DNA from: Anaerolineales bacterium
GTDB taxonomy: Bacteria; Chloroflexota; Anaerolineae; JAAEKA01
Assembly (NCBI GenBank): GCA_020634615.1
Contig: JACKBI010000001.1
Location: 832,789-896,788 of the forward strand
DNA: 64,000 nucleotides
Reading direction: 5' to 3'
Part shown: positions 37,748 to 45,099 of the stretch, piece after piece
How positions within the stretch are numbered: the stretch's first letter is position 1
How the letters are laid out: each line of letters starts with the position of its first letter
Notes under the pieces: generated by a model
What the model was told of the DNA's origin: nothing
Database searches by the model: none
Seen by the model: only the letters and a program-made list of their open reading frames with translations
Program-made: the position numbers and the translations under genes

Positions 37748-38359
37748 TACTCTCTCGGCGGCCATCCGCAAATCGGCCACGAGCTCGTGCCAGCCGGCCA
37801 CAGCCTTGGGGCGATCCCACTGGCTAAGCCGCACGAGGTAGGTCGGTTGATAGGTCGCCAGGATTGGAATACCGCCAGGGCCATCGTACCATTGCCCGCG
37901 TTGCTCGGTCAAATTGAAGCCGGGGTTGATGAGGGACTGGGCGGCCGGTCCGCCGATAGCAACAATCACGGCCGGACGGATCAGCAGCAACTCGTCCTCC
38001 AGCCAGGGGCGGCAGGCGTCCAGTTCAGCTTTGCGCGGCGTGCGCAGTTCGGCTCGTCCGTCTTTCCCCTCTTTGGCGGCCAGGCATTTGGTCACATTGG
38101 TGATCCAGACCTCTTCGCGGCTCAGTCCGGCAGCTTGCAGCGCTTTGTCAAGATACTCACCCGCCGGGCCTGAGTAGGGCAGGCCGGTGCGGTCATCGGT
38201 CTGGCTCGCGCCCTGCCCGATCAGCATCAGTCGAGCGCTTGGGTCGCCCGCGCCGAAGACTACATTGCGTCGTGTCTGGCTCAGGTTGCAGCGGGTGCAG
38301 ACCAAACAGGCAGCCTGCAAAGCCGGCAGGTCGGAATACTGCGCGAAAAGTGGCAACAT
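37733..38359 (-). CDS. Uracil-DNA glycosylase family 4-like protein with altered catalytic motifs
   Basis: A 208-aa protein of the Fe-S uracil-DNA glycosylase group. The four cluster Cys are present (CTRC near residues 21-24, KC in NVTKCLAA, and C in LDACRPWLED), and the fold blocks PYSGPAGEYLDKAL and VIVAIGGPAAQSL match. However, the usual GEGPG motif reads GQGAS (Gln49) and the usual HPSYLLR motif reads YQPTYLVR (Gln171). Both conserved catalytic-site residues are therefore changed. It may have a different base specificity or be an inactive binder. It follows the GNAT gene by seven bases. Confidence 0.85.
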   Translation of the reverse strand: MLPLFAQYSDLPALQAACLVCTRCNLSQTRRNVVFGAGDPSARLMLIGQGASQTDDRTGLPYSGPAGEYLDKALQAAGLSREEVWITNVTKCLAAKEGKDGRAELRTPRKAELDACRPWLEDELLLIRPAVIVAIGGPAAQSLINPGFNLTEQRGQWYDGPGGIPILATYQPTYLVRLSQWDRPKAVAGWHELVADLRMAAERVIGDQ

Positions 38360-38366
38360 GTGGTTG

Positions 38367-39146
38367 TTACCGCGGCCCGATGCGCTCCGTCGTAATCGGG
38401 TGATGCACCCACACGTTTGGTTCGACGTAGCGGCCGACGTTCATTTCGCGGTCGATCTGCACTGGCGCCAGGGTTTTGGGAACCACGTAATCGCCGCTTT
38501 CGGGGAACTGCATCCCCGTCCATGTCTCCCAGTCGTCGACGCTGCCCTCAACGACCATCGACGGATGTGCGACCTTGAGTATCTCGCCGCCGCTGCGCCA
38601 GTGGGCTCGCAGCCAGGGATCGAAGGGCGCGCCGTCGGCCCGTGTCCAGCGGGCATAGCGCTCCATTGGGGTGATGGGGTAGCGGTCCTTCAGCGAGGGA
38701 CGCACGGCAACGATGACCGCCTGGTATCCCCTGGTTTCGGCCAGCGCACGCACGGCCCGGATCATGGTATAGCTGACGCCCTGGCCGGTGTACTCCGGCT
38801 GGATCGAGATCTCCAGCGCGACGAGGGTGTTTGGCGTCCGCCCCGCTTCGTAGTCATCGACGGCTCGCACCAGCGAGTCGGCCCAGCCCACCGGCAGTCC
38901 GGCCATGGTGCCGTCCCACACACAGGGGATGGTCTGGGCAACCGCGATGGGCTCGCCGGCCTCGTTCAGCAGGTATTGCTGGCAGTCGTCGTACGGGTCG
39001 CGCAAATAACGCCAGCGCGGCCCGGCGTAGACGTCCTCGAACATGAATGGCGCCCAAATGCGCTGCTTCTGCGGCCAGAAGGCATCAGACAGGTCAGGGC
39101 GCTCGCGCAGGGTGGCGATCGTGAAGCTGCTGGACTGAGGTGTCAT
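38367..39146 (-). CDS. GNAT-fold acetyltransferase
   Basis: A 259-aa protein. Near residues 110-155, LVALEISIQPEYTGQGVSYT and MIRAVRALAETRGYQAVIVA form the GNAT beta4 - acetyl-CoA loop - alpha3 core, although the loop is QPEYTGQGVS rather than the strict RxxGxG/A. The C-terminal part is rich in Trp and Pro (GEILKVAHPSMVVEGSVDDW). Substrate unknown. I chose ATG 39146; a TTG two codons upstream also keeps the frame. It follows gyrB by 50 bases. Confidence 0.8.
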   Translation of the reverse strand: MTPQSSSFTIATLRERPDLSDAFWPQKQRIWAPFMFEDVYAGPRWRYLRDPYDDCQQYLLNEAGEPIAVAQTIPCVWDGTMAGLPVGWADSLVRAVDDYEAGRTPNTLVALEISIQPEYTGQGVSYTMIRAVRALAETRGYQAVIVAVRPSLKDRYPITPMERYARWTRADGAPFDPWLRAHWRSGGEILKVAHPSMVVEGSVDDWETWTGMQFPESGDYVVPKTLAPVQIDREMNVGRYVEPNVWVHHPITTERIGPR

Positions 39147-39196
39147 CGTCAAAGCTGCCTGTCGTTGGGTAGAACTGTCACGGTTTACGTTTGACG

Positions 39197-41125
39197 CTAC
39201 ACGTCCAGATTCTTCACTTGCTTGGCATGCGTCTGGATGAAGCGTTTGCGCGGCGGGACAGCAGAGCCCATCAGCATGTCGAAGGTGCGGTCAGCCGCCG
39301 CGGCGTCCTCGATGTTGACCTGCAACAGCGTGCGGTTTTCCGGGTTCATGGTGGTCACCCAGAGTTGCTCCGGGTTCATCTCGCCCAGACCCTTGTAGCG
39401 CTGCAGGTTGACCTTCTTGCCGTCCAGCCGCTTGATCACTCGATCCTTTTCGTCCTCCGTGTAGACGTAGTGCTCATCTTTGCCGCTCTTGATCTGGTAA
39501 AGGGGCGGCTGGGCGATATAAAGATGCCCGCCGGCGATCAACGGTTCCAGGTAGCGGAAGAAGAAGGTCAACAACAGGGTGCGAATATGGGCGCCGTCCA
39601 CGTCAGCGTCGGTCATGATCGCGATGCGACTGTAGCGCAGCCCTTCCAGGTTGAAGCTGTCGCCGACGCCGGTGCCCAGCGCGGTGATCAGCGCCTGGAT
39701 CTCGCGGTTGGCCAGCGCCTTGTCCAGCCGGGCCTTCTCGACGTTCAGGATCTTGCCGCGCAGCGGCAGGATCGCCTGGAAGCGACGATCGCGCCCCTGC
39801 TTGGCCGAGCCACCGGCGCTGTCACCCTCGACGATGAACAGTTCACTCTTGGCCGGGTCGCGCTCGGAGCAGTCGGCCAGCTTGCCGGGCAGCGTTGCAC
39901 TTTCCAGCGCGCTCTTGCGAATCACCAGATCGCGCGCCTTGCGCATGGCGTCGCGGGCGCGGCTGCTGGTCTGGCATTTCTCGACGATCTTGCGAGCGTC
40001 GCGCGGGTTCTGCTCCATCCACTCCGTCAGCGCCTCGCCCACCACCGACTGGACATTGCTCTTGACATCAGCGTTGAGCAGCTTGACCTTGGTCTGGCTT
40101 TCGAACTGCGGATCGGGCAGCTTAACCGACACGATGGCGGTCAGGCCCTCGCGGGTGTCGTCAGCAGTGAAGCCGGCCTCGTTCTCCTTCAGGCTGCCCT
40201 GCTTGCGCGCATAATCGTTGACCGTGCGCGTCAGGGCCGCGCGCAGGCCGGTCAGGTGCGTGCCGCCATCGGGTGTGTTGATGGTGTTGGCGAAGGTGTA
40301 GGTCGACTCGTTGTAGCTGTCGGTGTATTGCAGCGCTGCTTCGATCAGCATCCCGTCCACCTCGCGCTCGACGTAGATCGGGTCGTGCAGAACGACGCGG
40401 TTTTTGTTCAGGTAGCGAACAAAGCTGCGCACGCCGCCTTCGAAGTAGAAAGTCGTCTCGCGCTTCGGATCGACGCGCAGATCGGTGAACTTGATGGTCA
40501 CGCCGCGTGTCAGGAAAGCCATCTCGCGGAAGCGCTGCAGGAGAGTCTCGTAGCGGTACTCCAGCACCTCGAAGATCTGCGGATCGCGCAGGAAGGTGAT
40601 GGTGGTGCCGGTCTCGTCGCCCGGTTTCAGCTTGCCAACCACCTCGACCCCGGTCATCGGAACGCCGCGCTCGAAACGCTGCTGCCAGACCTTGCCCTCG
40701 CGGCGCACCTCGGCGATGAGCACCTCACTCAGTGCGTTGACCGCCGAGACACCAACGCCATGCAGACCGCCGGAGACTTTGTAGCCACCGCCGCCGAACT
40801 TGCCGCCGGCGTGCAGTTTGGTCATAACCACTGTCAGGGCCGAAATGCCCATCTGTTCGTGAATGCCGACGGGGATGCCGCGGCCATTGTCGGCCACGCT
40901 GACCGATTCGTCGGGGTGGATGGTGATCCCGATCTGATCGCAGGCGCCTGCCATGGCCTCGTCGATGGCGTTGTCCACCACCTCGTTGACCATGTGATGG
41001 AGCGCCTTGCCGTCGGTGCCGCCGATGTACATGCCTGGCCGGCGGCGTACAGCCTCGAGTCCTTCGAGAACGGTGATATCTTTTGCGTCGTACTGTGCGG
41101 GCTGCACGTTGCTGTTCACTGCCAC
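39197..41125 (-). CDS. gyrB: DNA gyrase subunit B
   Basis: A 642-aa type II topoisomerase subunit of normal short-form length. The GHKL ATPase region has VNEVVDNAIDEAMAG, DNGRGIPVGIHEQ and GLHGVGVSAVNALSE. The transducer domain follows. The TOPRIM domain has LFIVEGDSAGGSAKQGRDRR and MTDADVDGAHIRTLLLTF. The C-terminus ends RKRFIQTHAKQVKNLDV. With GyrA it introduces negative supercoils. GTG 41125 has AAGGAG nine bases upstream. gyrA is not adjacent. Confidence 0.98.
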   Translation of the reverse strand: MAVNSNVQPAQYDAKDITVLEGLEAVRRRPGMYIGGTDGKALHHMVNEVVDNAIDEAMAGACDQIGITIHPDESVSVADNGRGIPVGIHEQMGISALTVVMTKLHAGGKFGGGGYKVSGGLHGVGVSAVNALSEVLIAEVRREGKVWQQRFERGVPMTGVEVVGKLKPGDETGTTITFLRDPQIFEVLEYRYETLLQRFREMAFLTRGVTIKFTDLRVDPKRETTFYFEGGVRSFVRYLNKNRVVLHDPIYVEREVDGMLIEAALQYTDSYNESTYTFANTINTPDGGTHLTGLRAALTRTVNDYARKQGSLKENEAGFTADDTREGLTAIVSVKLPDPQFESQTKVKLLNADVKSNVQSVVGEALTEWMEQNPRDARKIVEKCQTSSRARDAMRKARDLVIRKSALESATLPGKLADCSERDPAKSELFIVEGDSAGGSAKQGRDRRFQAILPLRGKILNVEKARLDKALANREIQALITALGTGVGDSFNLEGLRYSRIAIMTDADVDGAHIRTLLLTFFFRYLEPLIAGGHLYIAQPPLYQIKSGKDEHYVYTEDEKDRVIKRLDGKKVNLQRYKGLGEMNPEQLWVTTMNPENRTLLQVNIEDAAAADRTFDMLMGSAVPPRKRFIQTHAKQVKNLDV

Positions 41126-41261
41126 GTATCCAACTCCTTACACTGTGAAAACTGCGTCTTAAGGACTGACTGTCCTCGCCGCATTGCAGAGCAACCAACG
41201 TCGCGTCAGCGACTCTGCCGAATGACCAGGACTCGCAGCCCTGATCATGATATTCGAAATC
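41126..41261. other. gyrB upstream region with a weak palindromic repeat
   Basis: Holds the gyrB ribosome site and, at 41161-41175, AAGGACTGACTGTCC, which differs at two of 15 positions from the arm of the repeat at 50740-50754. A looser partner AGGACTCGCAGCCCT lies at 41228-41242. No promoter was convincingly placed. Confidence 0.4.
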
Positions 41262-42257
41262 CTATTGCGGCAAGCCGACTGTGGCTGGCTTGCCCAGAGC
41301 GGCGTGCCGGTCACGATAAAACGCCAGCCGGGCAGCTGTCAGCCCGGTCAACAAAACCGCGTTGCCGCCAATCGCCACCGCGATACCCACCGGACTGAGC
41401 ACAGCCACGCGCTGCCAGATCAAACCAAAGCCGGTCAGAATCACTGCGGTGAGTATCACAAGCCCCAGCGAAGACCAGAAATTGCGCGTCACCACGCGAA
41501 AGCTGCGCCGCAGCGAGTCAACCAACCCGGAGCCATCGAGCACCAGCGCAGCGACCACGAAATAGAGGATCAGATAGATCCACAGGCCGGCCCAGATGAT
41601 CACCAGCGCCAGCAGCGCCGCCAGCGCCGAAGCAAGCTGTGGCGTGATCAGCATAATGGGCGTCAGCGCCAACGACATCACAAATACCACCACGGTGATC
41701 AACGCCAACAGGATCACGCCATAGACCAACACCACGCCCCAGGTTCGCAGGCCGCGCCGCAACCAGAACGACCAGGACTTCTTGTCCTGCGAGTTCTGTT
41801 CGTCCGCGGAAGAGTCGGTCGTGCCAGCCTGCATCTGCGAGGCGATGGTAGTCAGGAACGCACTGCCGAGGCCAAGTCCCAGCACCAGGATCAGCGGCGT
41901 CCAGAACAGCAATGCAAGCCATGAGACGTCCCGGGTGGCCAGGATACCGACATCCAGCAACGGCGAGAGGCGCGGCGCCACGGTTTGCAGCCACGTCAAG
42001 CTGTTGTCCAGCAGCCACCAGAGGTTGAAGCTGGAACCGGCCTGTTCAAGTAGTTGGCGGTACGGCTCAGCACTCAGCGCCAGGTTCGCAGGCAGTGTGT
42101 CGGGAGACCACAGGCGCAGCATGTCGTTCACCACCGTTTGGATCGAAAGGCGCGGCCCGAACAGCAACCATAGATCAACCAACACAGGCAACACTAGCAG
42201 CCATGCTCGTCGCCCAACGACTCGAAAGCCGGTAGTCAGAATATCAATAAGTCCCAA
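41262..42257 (-). CDS. Multi-spanning membrane protein of unknown function
   Basis: A 331-aa protein with about six to seven hydrophobic helices. It opens GLIDILTTGFRVVGRRAWLL; helices follow around LALLFWTPLILVLGLGLGSA, VLVYGVILLALITVVVFVMS, ALAALLALVIIWAGLWIYLI and LGLVILTAVILTGFGLIW. The pattern resembles glycerophosphoryl diester phosphodiesterase membrane domain-like or DUF4013-like proteins, but I cannot assign it. TTG 42257 is used because GGAG lies seven bases before it. It has an extended -10 promoter about 100 bases upstream. Confidence 0.7.
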   Translation of the reverse strand: MGLIDILTTGFRVVGRRAWLLVLPVLVDLWLLFGPRLSIQTVVNDMLRLWSPDTLPANLALSAEPYRQLLEQAGSSFNLWWLLDNSLTWLQTVAPRLSPLLDVGILATRDVSWLALLFWTPLILVLGLGLGSAFLTTIASQMQAGTTDSSADEQNSQDKKSWSFWLRRGLRTWGVVLVYGVILLALITVVVFVMSLALTPIMLITPQLASALAALLALVIIWAGLWIYLILYFVVAALVLDGSGLVDSLRRSFRVVTRNFWSSLGLVILTAVILTGFGLIWQRVAVLSPVGIAVAIGGNAVLLTGLTAARLAFYRDRHAALGKPATVGLPQ

Positions 42258-42360
42258 CAGCGATCTCCATGCTGGCCCGTCGCGGGCAACAAATCGGGCG
42301 CAACCTGACGCCGAACCTCAGGTAGCGCCCGCAGGCAATCCAGTCCTCGCGTGATGCAAT

Positions 42361-42369
42361 ATTATACCA
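42361..42369 (-). promoter_or_regulatory. Extended -10 promoter of the membrane protein gene
   Basis: On the minus strand TGG-TATAAT (42369-42361) with no clear -35, about 100 bases before TTG 42257. The remaining part of the 42258-42659 gap holds a GACACT/AGTGTC hairpin at 42457-42474 and the plus-strand promoter below. Confidence 0.55.
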
Positions 42370-42573
42370 CGCCAGACCGATATCCGCCAGAAAACGTGCT
42401 GCGAATTCGCCAAAAACCAAACATCTGTTCGCCGCCCGTTTGGGTCCGGGTAATTGACACTTTCAGCAGTGTCGGGCGGTCGCATGGCGACCGTTCGACC
42501 TGGCAATCGCGTGCGATAGCCTATTTTCGCCATGATCGTGGGGTAAATGGCGGTAAACCGTACACCTGGGGTC

Positions 42574-42602
42574 TTGACGCCGCGCGCGGCCTGAGTTACA
42601 AT
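42574..42602 (+). promoter_or_regulatory. Promoter of the SAM hydrolase gene
   Basis: TTGACG at 42574-42579, 17-bp spacer, TACAAT at 42597-42602, about 50 bases before ATG 42660. Confidence 0.7.
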
Positions 42603-42659
42603 TTTCTCAAGACCGCGCGCTGCGCAAAGCATTCGCGGCTGACCGGCCTGATACCACCC

Positions 42660-43454
42660 ATGACGCTCATCACACTGACCACCGACTTTGGCGTTGACGA
42701 CAGCTATGTGGCCGTCATGAAGGGCGTGATCCTCACGATCACCCCCCATGCCCAGATCGTTGACATTACCCACCAGATCGAGCCGCAGAACGTGCACGAG
42801 GCAGCCTACGTTCTCAGCAGCGCCGCGCCCTACTTCCCGCCCGACACAGTTCATGTCGTCGTGGTCGATCCCGGCGTTGGTAGTTCCCGCCGGCCCATTG
42901 CCATCCAAACCGGCTCAGCGCGCTTGGTTGGCCCGGACAACGGCGTTTTCACTCACCTGCTGGCAGCGGCAGAGCAGGCCACGGTCGTTCACCTGCAAAA
43001 CCGGGCCTACTGGCGCTCCGCCGTCAGCCACACCTTCCACGGCCGCGACATCTTCGCGCCGGTTGCGGCTCATCTGGCGGCCGGCGTGCCGCTTGACGCG
43101 CTCGGCCCGTCCATTGACGACCCGATACTGCTGGACCTCACACAGCCGGTTCGGCTCGCGGATGGCAGCCTGCGCGGCGAGATCGTCCACGTCGACCGGT
43201 TCGGAAACCTGATCAGTAACATCCCCGCAAGCTGGCTGGCTGGCGCTGACTGGACGATCCGTATCGCCGGCCACACGCTGGACGGGTTGCAACAGTCCTA
43301 TGCCGGCGTCGCCGCGGGCCAGCTTGTTGCACTGGTCAGTAGTGGCGACACACTGGAGATCGCCGTGCGCGAGGGCAGCGCGGCGCAGTTGCTGACCGTC
43401 GCCGCCGGTGAACCTGTGGTGGCCTGGCCGCGTGCAACGGGCGGTGATCGGTAA
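42660..43454 (+). CDS. SAM hydroxide adenosyltransferase (DUF62 family)
   Basis: A 264-aa enzyme that splits S-adenosylmethionine to adenosine and methionine using water; relatives are the fluorinase and chlorinase. LTTDFGVDDSYVAVMKGVIL, VVVVDPGVGSSRRPIAIQTG, LVGPDNGVFTHLL and TFHGRDIFAPVAAHLA are in family order, and the small C-terminal barrel has HVDRFGNLISNIP. The frame is open further upstream, but I chose ATG 42660, where the conserved fold begins and after the promoter. Its last bases run into a GGTGATCGGTAA repeat that supplies the stop codon. Confidence 0.93.
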   Translation: MTLITLTTDFGVDDSYVAVMKGVILTITPHAQIVDITHQIEPQNVHEAAYVLSSAAPYFPPDTVHVVVVDPGVGSSRRPIAIQTGSARLVGPDNGVFTHLLAAAEQATVVHLQNRAYWRSAVSHTFHGRDIFAPVAAHLAAGVPLDALGPSIDDPILLDLTQPVRLADGSLRGEIVHVDRFGNLISNIPASWLAGADWTIRIAGHTLDGLQQSYAGVAAGQLVALVSSGDTLEIAVREGSAAQLLTVAAGEPVVAWPRATGGDR

Positions 43455-43545
43455 ACAGCAACCGGTAGCTGACTACCTGGATCAGAAACGCGGATCAAGA
43501 GGAACTCGCGGATCGGACCTGCAACTCGCAACCTATAACCTGAAA
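43441..43545 (+). repeat. Dispersed repeat block between the SAM hydrolase and murA
   Basis: Starts CGGTGATCGGTAAACAG, including the stop of the upstream gene (43452-43454). It continues with AACGCGGATCAAGAGGAACT (near 43488) and CTGCAACTCGCAACC (near 43524). The minus strand at 57430-57348 has CGGTGATCGGTGAACAG and CTGCAACTCGCAACC in the same order and likewise lies between a stop and a start. The middle motif recurs at 61301-61330. Confidence 0.7.
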
Positions 43546-43576
43546 TCTGCCACCTGCCACGACAACGGAGACAACC

Positions 43577-44860
43577 ATGGAACAGTTCATCATCCAGGGC
43601 GGATACCCTCTCAACGGTGAGATCACGCCCAGCGGCAACAAGAACGCTGCGCTGCCGCTGCTGGCCGCCTGCCTGCTTACCGACGAACCGCTGACCCTGC
43701 ACAACGTACCGCGCATCGGCGACATCGACACACAATTGGAGCTGCTGGGCGATCTGGGCGTGCATATCAGCGAGCACAACGCGCATTCGATCACCCTCCA
43801 CGCGCACAACCTGCGCCACAGCGCACCCGATCCCGCCCTGTTTCAACGCACGCGCGGTTCTATCACCCTGATCGGACCGATGCTGGCGCGCGCCGGCGAG
43901 ATCCAGCTTCCTCTGCCCGGGGGCGACAAGATCGGCCGGCGGCGCATCGACACGCACCTGCTCGCGCTGGAAGAAATGGGCGCGGAGGTGGCGCACAACG
44001 GCGCGTTCAGCCTGCACACGCCCGGTCTGCACGGCGCCGACATCCTGCTGGACGAGATGAGTGTCACCGCGACCGAGAATGCTGTCATGGCCGCGGCGCT
44101 GGCCGATGGCGTGACAATCATCCGCAACGCCGCCTCGGAGCCGCACGTCCAGGATCTCTGCCTGTGCATCAACCAGATGGGCGGCAAGATCAGCGGCGTC
44201 GGCAGCAACATCCTGGTCATCGAGGGCGTGCCGCGGCTGCACGGCGGCGAGTTCACTGTCTGCCCGGATCACATCGAGGTTGGCAGCTTCATCGGCCTGG
44301 GCGCGGTGACGCGCGGCGAACTGCGCATCCGCGGCGTCAACCGCCAGCACATGCGCATGGTGGACATGGTCTTCAGCAAACGGCTGGGCGTGAGGATGCA
44401 CTACGAGGATGACACGCTGGTGGTGGAGGACAACCAGGATCTGGAGATCCTGCCCGACGCCGGCGGCGCGGTGCCGAAGATCGAGAATGCGCCCTGGCCG
44501 GCCTTCCCAGCCGACGTCCTCAGCATCGCCTTGGTGGTGGCGACGCAGGCGCGTGGCACCGTGCTGATCCACGACAAGATGTTCGAGAGCCGGCTGTATT
44601 TCACTGACAAACTGATCACCCTGGGAGCGCAGATCATCCTGTGCGACCCGCACCGCGCGGTGGTGGTTGGTCCCTCCACGCTGCGGGGCAGCACGGTGGT
44701 CAGCCCGGACATCCGCGCCGGTATGGCCCTGGTGATCGCCGCGCTGGCGGCCGAGGGAACCAGCGAGATCGGCAACATTGGCCAGATCGACCGCGGCTAC
44801 GAGCGGTTGGAGGACAAGCTGCTGGCGCTGGGGGCGCACGTCGAGCGCCATTCTTCATAA
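43577..44860 (+). CDS. murA: UDP-N-acetylglucosamine 1-carboxyvinyltransferase with Asp at the catalytic Cys position
   Basis: A 427-aa enzyme of the first committed step of peptidoglycan synthesis, adding enolpyruvyl to UDP-GlcNAc. GEITPSGNKNAALPLLAACL is the conserved start. RTRGSITLIGPMLARAGEIQ and GGDKIGRRRIDTHLLALEEM follow. In most MurA the latter reads GGCxIG; here the Cys is Asp117, as in mycobacterial MurA, which predicts intrinsic resistance to fosfomycin. IDRGYERLEDKLLALGAHVE closes the protein. GGAG lies eight bases before the ATG. It ends before a strong terminator. Confidence 0.96.
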   Translation: MEQFIIQGGYPLNGEITPSGNKNAALPLLAACLLTDEPLTLHNVPRIGDIDTQLELLGDLGVHISEHNAHSITLHAHNLRHSAPDPALFQRTRGSITLIGPMLARAGEIQLPLPGGDKIGRRRIDTHLLALEEMGAEVAHNGAFSLHTPGLHGADILLDEMSVTATENAVMAAALADGVTIIRNAASEPHVQDLCLCINQMGGKISGVGSNILVIEGVPRLHGGEFTVCPDHIEVGSFIGLGAVTRGELRIRGVNRQHMRMVDMVFSKRLGVRMHYEDDTLVVEDNQDLEILPDAGGAVPKIENAPWPAFPADVLSIALVVATQARGTVLIHDKMFESRLYFTDKLITLGAQIILCDPHRAVVVGPSTLRGSTVVSPDIRAGMALVIAALAAEGTSEIGNIGQIDRGYERLEDKLLALGAHVERHSS

Positions 44861-44872
44861 ATATCACTCTTC

Positions 44873-44937
44873 AACCTCCCGGAGGCTTGGCGGCTGACAG
44901 TGCAACATCCGCCTACAGACAGCCTCCGGGAGGTTTT
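44873..44937 (+). terminator. Intrinsic terminator after murA
   Basis: Perfect 15-bp stem (44873-44887 with 44921-44935) followed by a T run (44933-44937). The 33-base loop holds further inverted sequence. It separates murA from the next promoter. Confidence 0.85.
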
Positions 44938-44972
44938 TCGCGAAATGTTTTCCTGCCGTTAACATCCGTCAA

Positions 44973-45001
44973 TTGACCCGCGGTAGACCCCATGCTATAA
45001 T
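44973..45001 (+). promoter_or_regulatory. Strong promoter of the surface nuclease gene
   Basis: TTGACC at 44973-44978, 17-bp spacer, consensus TATAAT at 44996-45001. The leader is about 90 bases, and AGGAGG lies just before ATG 45100. Confidence 0.85.
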
Positions 45002-45099
45002 TCGGGACGTCGGTCTTTCAGTCCAATTTTACCCCCCAACCAAGTATCGTATTCGCGCGCTGTCCCGTCGCGGCTGGCGCATTCCCCAGGAGGAAATCA

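Noticed and set aside
39191..41398. A 735-codon plus-strand frame opposite gyrB
   Set aside because: It is the antisense shadow of gyrB, created by GC-rich third positions. It has no motifs and no ribosome site, and gyrB is unmistakable on the minus strand.
42351..42659. N-terminal extension of the SAM hydrolase from 42351
   Set aside because: The extension contains the gene's own promoter and is not protein-like. The conserved fold begins at ATG 42660.
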